Shown: positions 13,387 to 21,670 of the stretch, piece after piece | Position numbering within the stretch: the stretch's first letter is position 1 | Layout of the letters: each line of letters starts with the position of its first letter | Assembly (NCBI GenBank): GCA_043808035.1 | Contig: JAZDFH010000052.1 | Span: forward strand, 1-25,617 | DNA length: 25,617 nt | DNA from: JAZDFH01 sp043808035 | GTDB taxonomy: Bacteria > Patescibacteriota > Minisyncoccia > UBA6257 > Colwellbacteraceae | Reading direction: 5' to 3' | The notes under the pieces: model-generated | Told to the model about the DNA's origin: nothing | The model's database searches: none | What the model saw: the letters and a program-made list of their open reading frames with translations, nothing else | Translations under genes and position numbers: made by a program

Positions 13387-15448
13387 TAAGATTATTATCA
13401 AGAGAAAAGTAAAACGTAATATAAGCAGAATCGTTGTTGATATTCGGCATCCTGGCTCACATGGCTGTGTGGGGCCTTTTTCTTATGAAGAAGATGCGAC
13501 AAAAGATGATTTTTTAAAGCAGACTCCATTTATTGCATCACGCAGGTTCTGGACGTTGAGGAAAGTATTTTCATTCGTCGTATTTTTTTTGTTCTCGGTT
13601 GTACTTATTGGAGGATTATATGTATGGACTTCAAAGGACGTTGTACTTGGTTCGGCTCATTCGCTATATGGACATTTTAGAGAGTTGTCGGAAAATTTAA
13701 CGGCGCTTGATACTGAAAAAGCTGATCGTTCGTTAGCGTCTGTAGGGGCAGAACTCTCCATATTAGAAGATAAACTTCGTTTCTTGGAATTTATCCCCAC
13801 GTTGAAAGCAGTTCCTGAAATGTTTGAAAATATTGGTAATCTTATTAGAATTATCGGTCTTTTGAATAACGATCTTGCTCTTTTGAAAAAGGAGGGGATG
13901 CATATGTTATTTAATGATACGGACGGACAATTGATTGCTACCCTTAAGAGGGTAGATGCAAATTTAGGAGATCTTGAGCTTGTCGGATCAGACATCCGTA
14001 ATAAAATTGTTCAATTCAGTTCATTTTCTGATATTGGTATTTCTGATAATTATCTCGCGATAAGTGCGGAATTGTTGGAAGCGCGAAGAAGTCTTCAGGC
14101 ATTTATTGCCTTTTTGGAAAAATATACCGATAAGCATATTTTAGTGCTTCTTGAAAATTCGTCAGAAATTCGCCCTGGCGGTGGTTTTATTGGCAGTTAT
14201 GCGGTTGTAACAATTCAAAAGGATCACGTTACGAATATAGAGGTGAATGACATTTATTATCCGGATTATTTTTTTGAAAGAAACATCGAACCACCAAAAC
14301 AATTGCAGGGGATTACCAGTGATTGGGGGGCTCGTGATGCGAATTGGTTTTTCGATTTTCCGACCTCTGCGAAAAAAATAACAGAATTTATGGAATCTTC
14401 GCCTGTGTTTGCGGATAAACGTATCACGTTTGATGCGGTTGTTGCCGTTAATGTATGGACGGTTGAGGATCTCCTTGATATAGTGGGACCGATTGAGGTG
14501 CCTGACTATGAGATGACTTTAACGTCAGAAAATTTTCTTAGCGAGATTCAGCAAGAAGTAGAGATGGGACGTGATAAAAAGCCGGGGCAAAATCCTAAAA
14601 AGATACTGAGTGTTATAGCGCCACTTTTGATGGAGAAGCTCACACAATTAGATTCAGGGGAAAAACAGCGATTGTTTGAAATTTTTACCTATCGTCTTAA
14701 AAATAAGGATATGAAGTTCTATTTTAAGGACAATACGTTAGAACAATTTGTGCAACGATTTGATGCGGGTGGAGAGGTGTTAAAATTGCCGGTAGCGTTT
14801 TCAGGTGATTATTTGGCTGTTGTGAATACCAATGTCGCCGGAGGGAAAACGGACAAGATGATAAACGAAGATATAGCGCTTCATTCAACGGTTTTTGATG
14901 ACGGAACGGTACAAGATGATCTTGTTGTTACTCGTACGCATACAGGAGCAAACGCACAAGCGTTATGGTATCGGGCGGATAATCAAAATTTTATCAAAAT
15001 TTTTACGCATCCATATTCTCATTTGGAAATGCTTGAAGGTAATACGGAGAAGACAGTTGCACCATATGTTGACTATAAGGCAAAGGGATATGAGGTTGAT
15101 TCAGATCTTGCTGCTGTCGAGAGTACGAAGGTGTATCTCGATGAATTTAAAACATCGAGGTATGTTGAATCAGGGAAGAATGTTTACGCAACATGGTTTA
15201 CCGTTTCTGCTGGAGAGTCACGTGAATTGAGGATGCGGTATACAATTCCTCAACCTTTGTCAGTTGAGTCTGGTAATACGTTTCAGTTTATATATGAGAA
15301 GCAGTCTGGCGTTGAGGCGAATTTTGAGTACACTATTAAAGCACCGGCAGGGTTTGTTTGGAAAGAAAATGGTGAAAAAATATATAGATACATGAATCGC
15401 TACCTCCCTGCACGGCTTATTTTGACGTTGACATTAGACAGATTATGA
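13367..15448 (+). CDS. DUF4012 membrane protein, start uncertain
   Basis: The longest frame starts with TTG at 13367, inside the end of the sugar transferase gene (20-base overlap), giving 693 residues. No in-frame ATG exists before the membrane helix. Other starts are ATT at 13394, which lies six bases after a TATAAT at 13382-13387 as at other genes here, and GTG at 13469. A basic N-terminus is followed by one TM helix (VFSFVVFFLFSVVLIGGLYVW), a helical region, and the DUF4012 domain with LENSSEIRPGGGFIGSY and YYPDYFF. The C-terminal part is beta-rich. The bulk should be extracytoplasmic. DUF4012 proteins are often near surface-polysaccharide genes, which fits here; their biochemical role is unknown. 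The TGA stop overlaps the lepA ATG. Confidence 0.88.
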   Translation: MTQQPYNKIIIKRKVKRNISRIVVDIRHPGSHGCVGPFSYEEDATKDDFLKQTPFIASRRFWTLRKVFSFVVFFLFSVVLIGGLYVWTSKDVVLGSAHSLYGHFRELSENLTALDTEKADRSLASVGAELSILEDKLRFLEFIPTLKAVPEMFENIGNLIRIIGLLNNDLALLKKEGMHMLFNDTDGQLIATLKRVDANLGDLELVGSDIRNKIVQFSSFSDIGISDNYLAISAELLEARRSLQAFIAFLEKYTDKHILVLLENSSEIRPGGGFIGSYAVVTIQKDHVTNIEVNDIYYPDYFFERNIEPPKQLQGITSDWGARDANWFFDFPTSAKKITEFMESSPVFADKRITFDAVVAVNVWTVEDLLDIVGPIEVPDYEMTLTSENFLSEIQQEVEMGRDKKPGQNPKKILSVIAPLLMEKLTQLDSGEKQRLFEIFTYRLKNKDMKFYFKDNTLEQFVQRFDAGGEVLKLPVAFSGDYLAVVNTNVAGGKTDKMINEDIALHSTVFDDGTVQDDLVVTRTHTGANAQALWYRADNQNFIKIFTHPYSHLEMLEGNTEKTVAPYVDYKAKGYEVDSDLAAVESTKVYLDEFKTSRYVESGKNVYATWFTVSAGESRELRMRYTIPQPLSVESGNTFQFIYEKQSGVEANFEYTIKAPAGFVWKENGEKIYRYMNRYLPARLILTLTLDRL

Positions 15449-17214
15449 TCCGAAATTTTGTTATTATTGCACACATTGACCATGGGAAGTCGACGCTTGC
15501 CGATCGTTTTTTGGAATTCACCGGAACGATTGCAGGGCGTAAGATGAAGGAACAATATCTTGATCAGTTAGAACTTGAACGTGAACGAGGTATTACGATT
15601 AAAATGGCGCCGGTCCGTATGATGTATAACGATGTTACGTTAAATCTTATCGATACACCTGGGCATAGTGACTTTTCGTATGAAGTTTCTAGGGCATTAA
15701 AGGCGGTGGAAGGAGCTATTTTGCTTGTTGATGCGACACAAGGTATTCAAGCTCAAACATTGGCAAATTTTCATTTGGCGAAGGAGCATAAACTTACGGT
15801 CATTGGTGCACTTAATAAAATTGATCTCAATCCAACGGGAGTGGACACATTGTCGGAAGAGCTGGCGGATCTTATCGGAACGACACCTGAAAATATTTTT
15901 CGTGTATCAGGTAAAACGGGCGATGGTGTTCCCGAACTATTACAAGCTGTCGTTGATCGTGTCCCACCGCCTGAAACAAGGGGAGAAAAGTCAGCGCTTA
16001 TCTTTAGCTCACATTACGATGATCATAAAGGGGTGGTTGCATTTGTCCGTGTATTCGGCGGTGCATTTCAGCGAGGAGAACAAACGAAAATGCTTGCCTT
16101 TAACAGGACGTTTTTGATTAAAGAAGTTGGCTATTTTGCTCCGGAACTGACAGCCTGTACTATACTGACTTCGGGAGATATAGGATATATAGCAACAGGC
16201 ATAAAAGATCCTGATGCGATTAATATTGGTGATACGGTCGGGGAAAATGCGTTGCAGGGGTTTAGAATCCCTCAATCAACCGTTTTTGTGTCAGTATATC
16301 CGAGTAATAATAGTGAATATGATGATTTAAAGTTGGCGATTCACAAATTGCGATTAACGGATTCTTCTCTTATTTTCACACAAGATTTTAGTACTGTCTT
16401 GGGGAGAGGTTTTAAATGTGGTTTTCTTGGTAAATTGCATTTCGAAATCATTATCCAACGTTTACTTCAAGAGTTCGGATGTGAGGTGGTCACAAGTTTT
16501 CCATCAGTTGCCTATAAAGTAAAGCCGAAGGCGATCGGAAAGCAGTCTGGAGTATTGGAATTGGATGCAGCGGGGTTTATGACTATAGAAAATCCGAAAG
16601 ATTTCCCCGATGATTATATGGAAGCGCAGGAACCATATATTCGGATTGCCATATTGACTTCAGCTCACTATGTTGGGGCGGTGTTGGGACTGGCGGGTTC
16701 ATTCCGTCTGGATAATATTGAGACAAAAACATGTAGTAATGGTATCGCAGTCATTGCGGAGATGCCACTTTCTGAACTTATTTCTGATTTTGACGATGCA
16801 TTAAAATCAGTTTCTGAGGGATTTGCGTCGTTTAGTTATGAGTTGATCGAGTATCGACGAGTTGAGTCGCAAAGACTTGATATTTTGGTAGCAGAGGAAC
16901 TTGTGCCCGGATTAAGTCGCATTATTCATAAAAACGACATCGAACGAGAAGGAAGACAAATGGTGGAACGCCTTAAAAATCTTTTGCCGCGGCAGCAATT
17001 CGTGCAAGCGATTCAGGCGGCGGTAGGGAGTAAAATTGTAGCGCGAGAGAATATTCCGGCGTTACGGAAAGATGTAACGGGATACTTGTATGGTGGAGAC
17101 AGATCTCGAAAGATGAAATTATGGAAAAAACAACAAAGAGGGAAAAAGCGATTAAAAAATATTGGACGTGTTGAGGTGCCTGTTGAAGTTTTTAAAGAGT
17201 TGTTGAAAAAATAG
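15445..17214 (+). CDS. lepA: Elongation factor 4 (LepA) GTPase
   Basis: The 589-residue translational GTPase binds ribosomes and aids initiation or back-translocation under stress. G-domain motifs: AHIDHGKST (G1), ERGITIK (G2), DTPGHSDF (G3; the usual residue after His is Val, here Ser), NKIDL (G4) and the V-S-G-K G5 loop. Domain II and the EF-G-like III and V regions follow. The EF4-specific C-terminal domain has ETKTCSNGIAVIAEMPLSELISDFDDALKS, SEGFASFSYELIEYR and VAEELVPGLSRIIHKND. It closes with the basic RQQFVQAIQAAVG and DVTGYLYGGDRSRKMKLWKKQQRGKKR stretches. The ATG overlaps the preceding TGA by ATGA, so it is translationally coupled to the DUF4012 gene. Confidence 0.97.
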   Translation: MIRNFVIIAHIDHGKSTLADRFLEFTGTIAGRKMKEQYLDQLELERERGITIKMAPVRMMYNDVTLNLIDTPGHSDFSYEVSRALKAVEGAILLVDATQGIQAQTLANFHLAKEHKLTVIGALNKIDLNPTGVDTLSEELADLIGTTPENIFRVSGKTGDGVPELLQAVVDRVPPPETRGEKSALIFSSHYDDHKGVVAFVRVFGGAFQRGEQTKMLAFNRTFLIKEVGYFAPELTACTILTSGDIGYIATGIKDPDAINIGDTVGENALQGFRIPQSTVFVSVYPSNNSEYDDLKLAIHKLRLTDSSLIFTQDFSTVLGRGFKCGFLGKLHFEIIIQRLLQEFGCEVVTSFPSVAYKVKPKAIGKQSGVLELDAAGFMTIENPKDFPDDYMEAQEPYIRIAILTSAHYVGAVLGLAGSFRLDNIETKTCSNGIAVIAEMPLSELISDFDDALKSVSEGFASFSYELIEYRRVESQRLDILVAEELVPGLSRIIHKNDIEREGRQMVERLKNLLPRQQFVQAIQAAVGSKIVARENIPALRKDVTGYLYGGDRSRKMKLWKKQQRGKKRLKNIGRVEVPVEVFKELLKK

Positions 17215-17292
17215 TGATTTTTTATAAACATTTATAGGAGATTACGAGAATTTCAGATAGTTTATTTGAGAATTTTGCATACACGCGCTAAA

Positions 17293-17595
17293 ATGGAAAT
17301 GTTTATGGAGATAAAGAAGATTTTAGCGGGAGGGCTTCTTGTTGTGACTGTCTCATTTGTCGGTTATCAAGTGTATTGTGTGGAAAAGAAAAGACATGGT
17401 CTCGAAACAAGCTTTTTTGAAAAGGAGCGAGAATATCAGATGTTTGAGCAGGAGAATAGAGTATTACAAAGCCAAATCGATTATTATGCGGAAGATCGCA
17501 ATTTAGAAAAGGAGTTGCGAGGAAAATTTAATTATCGGGCGCCGGATGAAACAATGATCATTGTAGTGCCCCAACAAGAGGGGGAACAAAATTGA
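17293..17595 (+). CDS. FtsB/DivIC-like septum formation protein
   Basis: From the ATG at 17293 the protein has 100 residues; a TTG at 17266 would add nine, and Mets at 17299 and 17305 are also possible. It has one TM helix (ILAGGLLVVTVSFVGYQVYCV), then a coiled coil rich in Glu and Gln (KEREYQMFEQENRVLQSQIDYY), and a short C-terminal region EKELRGKFNYRAPDETMIIVVP. That last part matches the usual DivIC/FtsB end, which reads like 'ARE-x-LG-x-x-x-PGE-x-x-x-x-VP'. FtsB and DivIC are divisome scaffold proteins that join FtsL and FtsQ/DivIB at the septum. ftsEX lie 4 kb downstream. tRNA-Gly follows after 19 bases and may be on the same transcript. Confidence 0.8.
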   Translation: MEMFMEIKKILAGGLLVVTVSFVGYQVYCVEKKRHGLETSFFEKEREYQMFEQENRVLQSQIDYYAEDRNLEKELRGKFNYRAPDETMIIVVPQQEGEQN

Positions 17596-17614
17596 AGAAA
17601 CATTAAAAAGATAT

Positions 17615-17688
17615 GCGGATGTAGTATAGTGGCAGTACATAAGCTTCCCAAGCTTAGGGCGCGAGTCCGATTCTCGTCATCCGCTCCA
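17615..17688 (+). tRNA. tRNA-Gly (anticodon CCC)
   Basis: The acceptor stem GCGGATG pairs with CATCCGC, followed by discriminator T and an encoded CCA. The anticodon arm is TAAGC-TTCCCAA-GCTTA with CCC at 17647-17649, reading GGG. The T arm GCGAG-TCCGATT-CTCGT has C at position 55, where nearly all elongator tRNAs have T (pseudouridine). G18G19 are present in the D loop. Confidence 0.92.
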
Positions 17689-17730
17689 AAAAAATATAAA
17701 GACCCACTGCCCAGAACACTCATTTTTTGA

Positions 17731-17736
17731 TATGAT
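17731..17736 (+). promoter_or_regulatory. -10 box of the IS transposase
   Basis: TATGAT ends exactly six bases before the transposase ATG, the same spacing as host genes in the window. Confidence 0.5.
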
Positions 17737-17742
17737 AGAAGA

Positions 17743-18573
17743 ATGATCAACATACAAAAGCTTAAACAGCACCCAAAAACATTCATTAATCTCATCGGTA
17801 TTTCTCCACAAGAGTTCGATATACTCATAGCGAAGGTTGAACCCCTCTGGAGAGAAACTGAAAAGAAGCGAAAGAGACAAACAAACACAAAACACAAGGT
17901 TCTCACGGTTGGATCAGGACGATTGTTCAAATGTACGCTTGAGGAGCGTATTGCCATGCTTCTCTTGTATACGCGAACATACACTTCGCATGTGTTCATC
18001 GGAATGCTTTTTGATGTTGATGAATCACGTATTTGTCGATACTTTGCTCGTCTGAGACCTGTTGTTCTGGAAGTCTTCGATATTCCACAAAAAAAGATCG
18101 ATGTGTCACCGGATGAAATTCTTGAATTGATCGTCGACGCGACGGAACAACGGACAGAGCATAGAAAGAAGTCAGGTGGCAGCGGTCAATCAGGGAAAAA
18201 ACGAGCATACACGATCAAAACACAGATCATTACGGACACCAAAGGATACATCAAACATATCTCCCGATCTGTTCCCGGAAATATTCATGACAAAAAGCTG
18301 TATGATCGTACGGGGATCAAGGCAGGCATGGGTGATCTTGGGTATAGTGGTACCGATATGAGACTTCCTCACAAATCATCAAAATTGCGCAAATTGACAG
18401 AGGAACAAAAGGCAGACAACAAAGCACACGCTAAAGTACGGATTGTTGTTGAGCACGTCTTTGCTTTCTTGAAACAATTTCGTTTGTTATCCGATCGATT
18501 CCGCGGAAACCTTAAAAACTATGATCAGTATTTCAGAATCGTGTGTGGTCTCCATAATCTGAAACACTGCTAA
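17743..18573 (+). CDS. IS5-family DDE transposase
   Basis: This is a 276-residue intact transposase. The N-terminal half holds a helix-turn-helix (IAMLLLYTRTYTSHVFIGMLFDVDESRICRYF), like the DDE_Tnp_4-associated HTH. The catalytic Asp-Asp-Glu triad is visible: LIVDATEQ, then MGDLGYSG, then RIVVEHVFAFLKQFRLL with Glu. The basic stretch SGGSGQSGKKRAYTIKTQ joins the first two. It is a distant relative of the broken transposase at 3307-4239: the layout and the motif YTRT followed by 'GMLF' are shared, but the sequences and terminal repeats differ, so they are separate elements. It reads through in a single frame with no programmed shift. Confidence 0.93.
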   Translation: MINIQKLKQHPKTFINLIGISPQEFDILIAKVEPLWRETEKKRKRQTNTKHKVLTVGSGRLFKCTLEERIAMLLLYTRTYTSHVFIGMLFDVDESRICRYFARLRPVVLEVFDIPQKKIDVSPDEILELIVDATEQRTEHRKKSGGSGQSGKKRAYTIKTQIITDTKGYIKHISRSVPGNIHDKKLYDRTGIKAGMGDLGYSGTDMRLPHKSSKLRKLTEEQKADNKAHAKVRIVVEHVFAFLKQFRLLSDRFRGNLKNYDQYFRIVCGLHNLKHC

Positions 18574-18711
18574 CAAGAAAAAATCCCCGCGGTTTCACGA
18601 CTATATGATTTTAGGCAGTGGGTCTTAAGATTGTTTATTTGATAGTATTTGATGTTTTTACACTATTCAATTACAGTAATTTTTGATAGAGTGAATTAAA
18701 ATTCGTATAAT

Positions 18712-19392
18712 ATGAATAATTATCTACTTTCTTTTATTACCTTTAGCAAACCCGTTATTGCAGGTGTCATATTTTTGTTCGCATGTTTGGTATACAATCC
18801 CATAACCTTTCAAAGGTTGTCTTTCTTACATGAGTACGGTAAGAAATCGTTGTATCGGTATCTTTTTTATGGCATGACAGGTTTTTATGTTCTTTACGCT
18901 ACAGCGCTCACTGTTTTGCAGTATCTTGCCTGGTCAAACACAAAGTTCACTAATCTCTTATTACATATGCCGATAACCAATATGTTTAAAGGTGGAACAA
19001 TCTCGTGGCTTTTTAATAATAAGCTTGGTTATTTCTTATTCTATTCATGGGGCAGTTTTTGGTTGGAAATTTTTTTAATAGGAATCATGTCAGTACTTTT
19101 CTGGCTTTTTCTCCATGTGCTACGACGTTACAATGATCGGTTTTTTGTAGATGGAGAAGTAGAACTTGGTGCGTTAATGATACTGCTTATCGGTTGGCCT
19201 GCCGATATTATATTTATTGGTATGGTTTTTTTCTCGGTGGTGATTGTATCAATTGCTCGCTTGATTATTTTTAAAGAAGCATATACAACGCTCGGGTATC
19301 CATTTTTATTAGCCGCTTTTGTAACGTTGATATGGGGGAATGCATTGATTTCTCTTTTCTCTTTAGGAGTATTGCAGATGATACGTTCTTAG
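18712..19392 (+). CDS. Polytopic membrane protein, prepilin-peptidase-like
   Basis: This 226-residue protein has about five to six membrane segments. The C-terminal half resembles A24 prepilin peptidases such as PilD: VDGEVELGALMILLIGWP stands where those enzymes have 'GxGDVKL...LGW', and TTLGYPFLLAAFVTLIWG stands where they have 'PFGPFLALG'. The catalytic GxGD is not kept: Glu replaces Asp in GEVE, and I see no clear partner Asp upstream. It may be an inactive relative or a protein with a different function. No pilin gene is nearby. TATAAT directly abuts the ATG, too close to serve it; TAAAAT at 18697-18702 gives a better spacing. The call is a memory-based motif comparison. Confidence 0.65.
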   Translation: MNNYLLSFITFSKPVIAGVIFLFACLVYNPITFQRLSFLHEYGKKSLYRYLFYGMTGFYVLYATALTVLQYLAWSNTKFTNLLLHMPITNMFKGGTISWLFNNKLGYFLFYSWGSFWLEIFLIGIMSVLFWLFLHVLRRYNDRFFVDGEVELGALMILLIGWPADIIFIGMVFFSVVIVSIARLIIFKEAYTTLGYPFLLAAFVTLIWGNALISLFSLGVLQMIRS

Positions 19393-19475
19393 ATTGACGA
19401 GGTGTTATGTTTATGTTATCAATCTGTGATAGTTATTTATAATTTATAGTTATTTAATAATTTAATAAAAAATAT

Positions 19476-19922
19476 ATGAATAAAACCATAGTAAAAAAAT
19501 GGGGGAGAAAAATATCGGATATTGACTTCAACGAATGGAGTATCCTTTTGATGGGAGTCTTCGCAGATTTTTGCGGACCTTTTAAAAAAAGTATTAGAGG
19601 AATAATTTCTACACAGGGAATGAAATATCAAGAAATACCGTCAATATATTGTCTCCCGAGATTTCGTTTTGTCCAACAAGTTTCGTTAGATATTACACAG
19701 GTTTCAAAAGGAAAAGATACGGTGAATTCGATATGTATGTCATTTTTTAGCTCTAACCCTCATTGTATTTCGATTATCGCATCGGGTAAGGAAGCGATTG
19801 ATGTTGTGGATGCACTTCTCCTGTTTCACAAAAAACAGGGCTTTTCTGTGAAAGGTTGTAAACCACGATATATAGTTTTCTATAGAAAAAAGATAGATTT
19901 ATTGTCGAAGGCTAATAGTTAA
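19476..19922 (+). CDS. Protein of unknown function
   Basis: This 148-residue protein has no signal peptide or clear membrane helix. The first part is basic with several aromatic residues (KKWGRKISDIDFNEWSILL). Phe- and Cys-containing strands follow (CISIIASGKEAIDVVDALLLF), and a basic end (KPRYIVFYRKKIDLL). I recognise no family. It is probably real because the frame is long, has an AT-rich leader like its neighbours and is closed by a good terminator within 10 bases. The preceding membrane protein gene is 83 bases away with AT-rich DNA between, so separate expression is likely. Confidence 0.6.
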   Translation: MNKTIVKKWGRKISDIDFNEWSILLMGVFADFCGPFKKSIRGIISTQGMKYQEIPSIYCLPRFRFVQQVSLDITQVSKGKDTVNSICMSFFSSNPHCISIIASGKEAIDVVDALLLFHKKQGFSVKGCKPRYIVFYRKKIDLLSKANS

Positions 19923-19929
19923 ATAGGGT

Positions 19930-19964
19930 AAGAGCCGACTTTTTAAAGAGCCGGCTCTTTTTTT
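19930..19964 (+). terminator. Rho-independent terminator
   Basis: AAGAGCCG (19930-19937) pairs with CGGCTCTT (19952-19959), and the inner CTTT/AAAG can add to the stem. A T run reaches 19964. Confidence 0.85.
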
Positions 19965-20004
19965 GTGTGGTACTGAAATGGATGCTATACTTTTATAAAG
20001 TAGT

Positions 20005-20334
20005 ATGGATATTAAGAAGCAAAAAGTATCTTCTGGTATTAGATTCTCCTTATGTGATAACGAAAAAGAAATAGGGCATGCATGGCTTTATATACTCTCT
20101 AATGATCAGCATGAACAACCATTTGGTTTTATAGAGGATGTTTTTGTAGACGAACAATATCGAGGGCAAGGATTGGGCACAAAGCTTATACGGGAGATGC
20201 TTAGGGAAGCAAAGCGAAAACTTTGTTATAAAGTGATACTGACGAGTCGTAACACGAAGCCTGGAGTGCATGCATTTTACAACAAATTTGGTTTTATTGA
20301 CTGGGGGAAAGAATTTAGGTTGCCCCTTGAATAA
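20005..20334 (+). CDS. GNAT-family N-acetyltransferase
   Basis: This 109-residue acetyltransferase uses acetyl-CoA to acetylate an amine, the substrate being unknown. The fold's hallmarks are IEDVFVDEQYRGQGLGTKLIREMLREAKRK, with the pyrophosphate-binding loop R-G-Q-G-L-G, and HAFYNKFGFIDWG, the usual C-terminal Tyr-x-x-x-G-F motif. The N-terminal part is short, so it is a minimal GNAT. TATACT (19986-19991) and TATAAA (19994-19999) precede the ATG; either gives a leader of seven bases or fewer. A terminator just upstream isolates it from the previous gene. Confidence 0.88.
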   Translation: MDIKKQKVSSGIRFSLCDNEKEIGHAWLYILSNDQHEQPFGFIEDVFVDEQYRGQGLGTKLIREMLREAKRKLCYKVILTSRNTKPGVHAFYNKFGFIDWGKEFRLPLE

Positions 20335-20367
20335 CGTTTTTTACAATGTACGATTCATAAAAAACCT

Positions 20368-20397
20368 TTGAATTTTCGTTTAAAAGTATGGTAGACT
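20368..20397 (+). promoter_or_regulatory. tRNA-Thr promoter
   Basis: TTGAAT (20368-20373), an 18-base spacer, then an extended -10 TGG-TAGACT (TAGACT at 20392-20397). Transcription should start near 20404, about 27 bases before the tRNA. This is one of the few places with a -35 box as well as a -10. Confidence 0.55.
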
Positions 20398-20430
20398 GAA
20401 CGCGTTCCTCTGAAATCGAGAAAGAGAATC

Positions 20431-20502
20431 GCCAGCATAGCTCAGGGGTAGAGCGACTCTTTCGTAAAGAGTAGGTCGTGGGTTCGATTCCCCCTGCTGG
20501 CT
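20431..20502 (+). tRNA. tRNA-Thr (anticodon CGT)
   Basis: The acceptor stem GCCAGCA pairs with TGCTGGC and T is the discriminator. The 3' end reads CCG, so CCA is not fully encoded and must be added. The D arm is TAGCTCAGGGGTAGAGCG. The anticodon arm ACTCT-TTCGTAA-AGAGT has CGT at 20463-20465, reading ACG. The T arm GTGGG-TTCGATT-CCCCC has one T-C mismatch. Confidence 0.94.
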
Positions 20503-20610
20503 CCGAATGATGCAATAGACGAGTTGCAACACAGGATGTTTAAAATATCAAGAACGATGACGGTTTTGTTTTGAGCAAAATCGAAGAAAATGTTATCTAT
20601 AGATTCATAC

Positions 20611-21595
20611 ATGGAAGAATATACACAAAAAAATTTGGAAGAGCTCACTCGTTGCTTAGGCGAGCGTCTTTGACGTTGCAGGTAAGCAAAAACGGTTAAA
20701 AGAGCTGGACTACGAGATTTCGGATCCGGATATCTGGAAAAACGATCGTCGATCTGCAGAAGCGAAAAGCAAAGAGGCGGGCATTTTACGTGATCTCCTT
20801 GAGCGTTTTCAAGCGATTACTTCTCTTGAAGAATTACAATCGTTTGATATGCGGTTATTGTTGTCTGGTCCCCATGATACATCTCCTGCGGTGATTTCTG
20901 CCTTCGCAGGTGTTGGCGGGCAGGATGCGGCAGATTGGGCGGCGATGTTGCTTGATATGTATCGCGGTTATGCTGATCTTCAAGGATGGAAAGTTGTATA
21001 CGTTGATGATAATACCATTGAGGTAAAAGGGAACCATGCCTTCGGCTTTTTACGAAACGAAGCGGGAGTTCATCGGTTAGTTCGGATTTCACCGTATGAT
21101 TCGAAACAATTACGGCATACTTCTTTTGCTCTTGTTGAGGTATTGCCTGTGTTACCTGATATAGAAGTGGGTAATATTTATATACCTGAAAAAGATTTGA
21201 AGGTTGAATTTTCACGTTCGGGTGGCCCAGGTGGACAGAATGTGAACAAAGTTGAAACAGCAGTACGGATTGTTCATGTTCCAACTGGTATTTCTGCGGC
21301 GGCGAGAGCCGAACGATCTCAGACACAGAATAGAGAACGAGCAATGGCATTGCTAAAGACACGTCTTGTAAAACTAATGTCGGATCGGCAGATTAAGGAA
21401 CTCTCGGATTTAAAAACAACCGAGAAGCCGAAGTGGGGGAATCAGATTCGATCGTATGTCCTGCATCCATACAAGATGGTAAAAGATCATCGGACGGATG
21501 TGGAAACAAGTAATATTGAGGGAGTCTTAGAGGGACATATTACCGATTTTATTGAGGCAGGCTTACGTTTAACGCCTGAAAAAAATGAGGCATGA
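20611..21595 (+). CDS. prfB: Peptide chain release factor 2 with +1 frameshift
   Basis: RF2 ends translation at UGA and UAA. The first 20 codons start at ATG 20611 and run to CTT at 20668-20670, followed in frame by TGA (20671-20673). Skipping T20671 continues as GAC and gives a 327-residue protein (20611-20670 joined to 20672-21595). Low RF2 lets the ribosome slip and make more RF2. The body shows LDYEISDPDIW, then GVHRLVRISPYDS and the catalytic GGQ in RSGGPGGQNVNKVETAVRI. The codon-recognition tripeptide SPF is SPY here. The gene's own stop is TGA, matching RF2 use. It follows tRNA-Thr and precedes ftsE-ftsX, an arrangement known from other bacteria. A TATAGA box ends seven bases before the ATG. 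Confidence 0.95.
20668..20674 (+). other. Programmed +1 frameshift site of prfB
   Basis: CTTTGAC is the standard RF2 recoding site: CTT in the zero frame, TGA as the autoregulatory stop, GAC in the +1 frame. Upstream, AGGCGAG is a weaker Shine-Dalgarno-like stimulator than the usual AGGGGG. Confidence 0.93.
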
Positions 21596-21670
21596 CAAAG
21601 AGCGTGATTTTTGCTATTATATTAATATAGCTGGATAGATTTTAGACAGCCGATATATTTTTAGAGAGAA

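Larger units (their letters stand above)
17700..18625 (+). mobile_element. Intact IS5-type insertion sequence
   Basis: The 926-bp element has 12-bp perfect ends: AGACCCACTGCC at 17700-17711 and its complement at 18614-18625, with 15 of 17 matching when extended. TAA at 17697-17699 and 18626-18628 is a 3-bp target duplication of TNA type, as in the IS1031 group of the IS5 family. It landed nine bases after the CCA of tRNA-Gly, harming no gene. The ends and duplication are clean and the transposase frame is open, so the copy may be active. Confidence 0.9.

Noticed and set aside
17532..17999. Minus-strand frame of 155 codons over tRNA-Gly and the IS start
   Set aside because: Its DENRTRALSLGSLC-like stretch is the antisense of the tRNA, a well-known false protein; it also crosses the IS border.
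20315..20648. Two minus-strand frames (66 and 68 codons) over tRNA-Thr
   Set aside because: GIEPTTYSL and GNRTHDLLF type strings are antisense translations of tRNA genes and recur as false annotations.
20817..21362. Minus-strand frame of 181 codons inside prfB
   Set aside because: The plus strand encodes GGQ and the rest of RF2 without a break; the antisense is a shadow.
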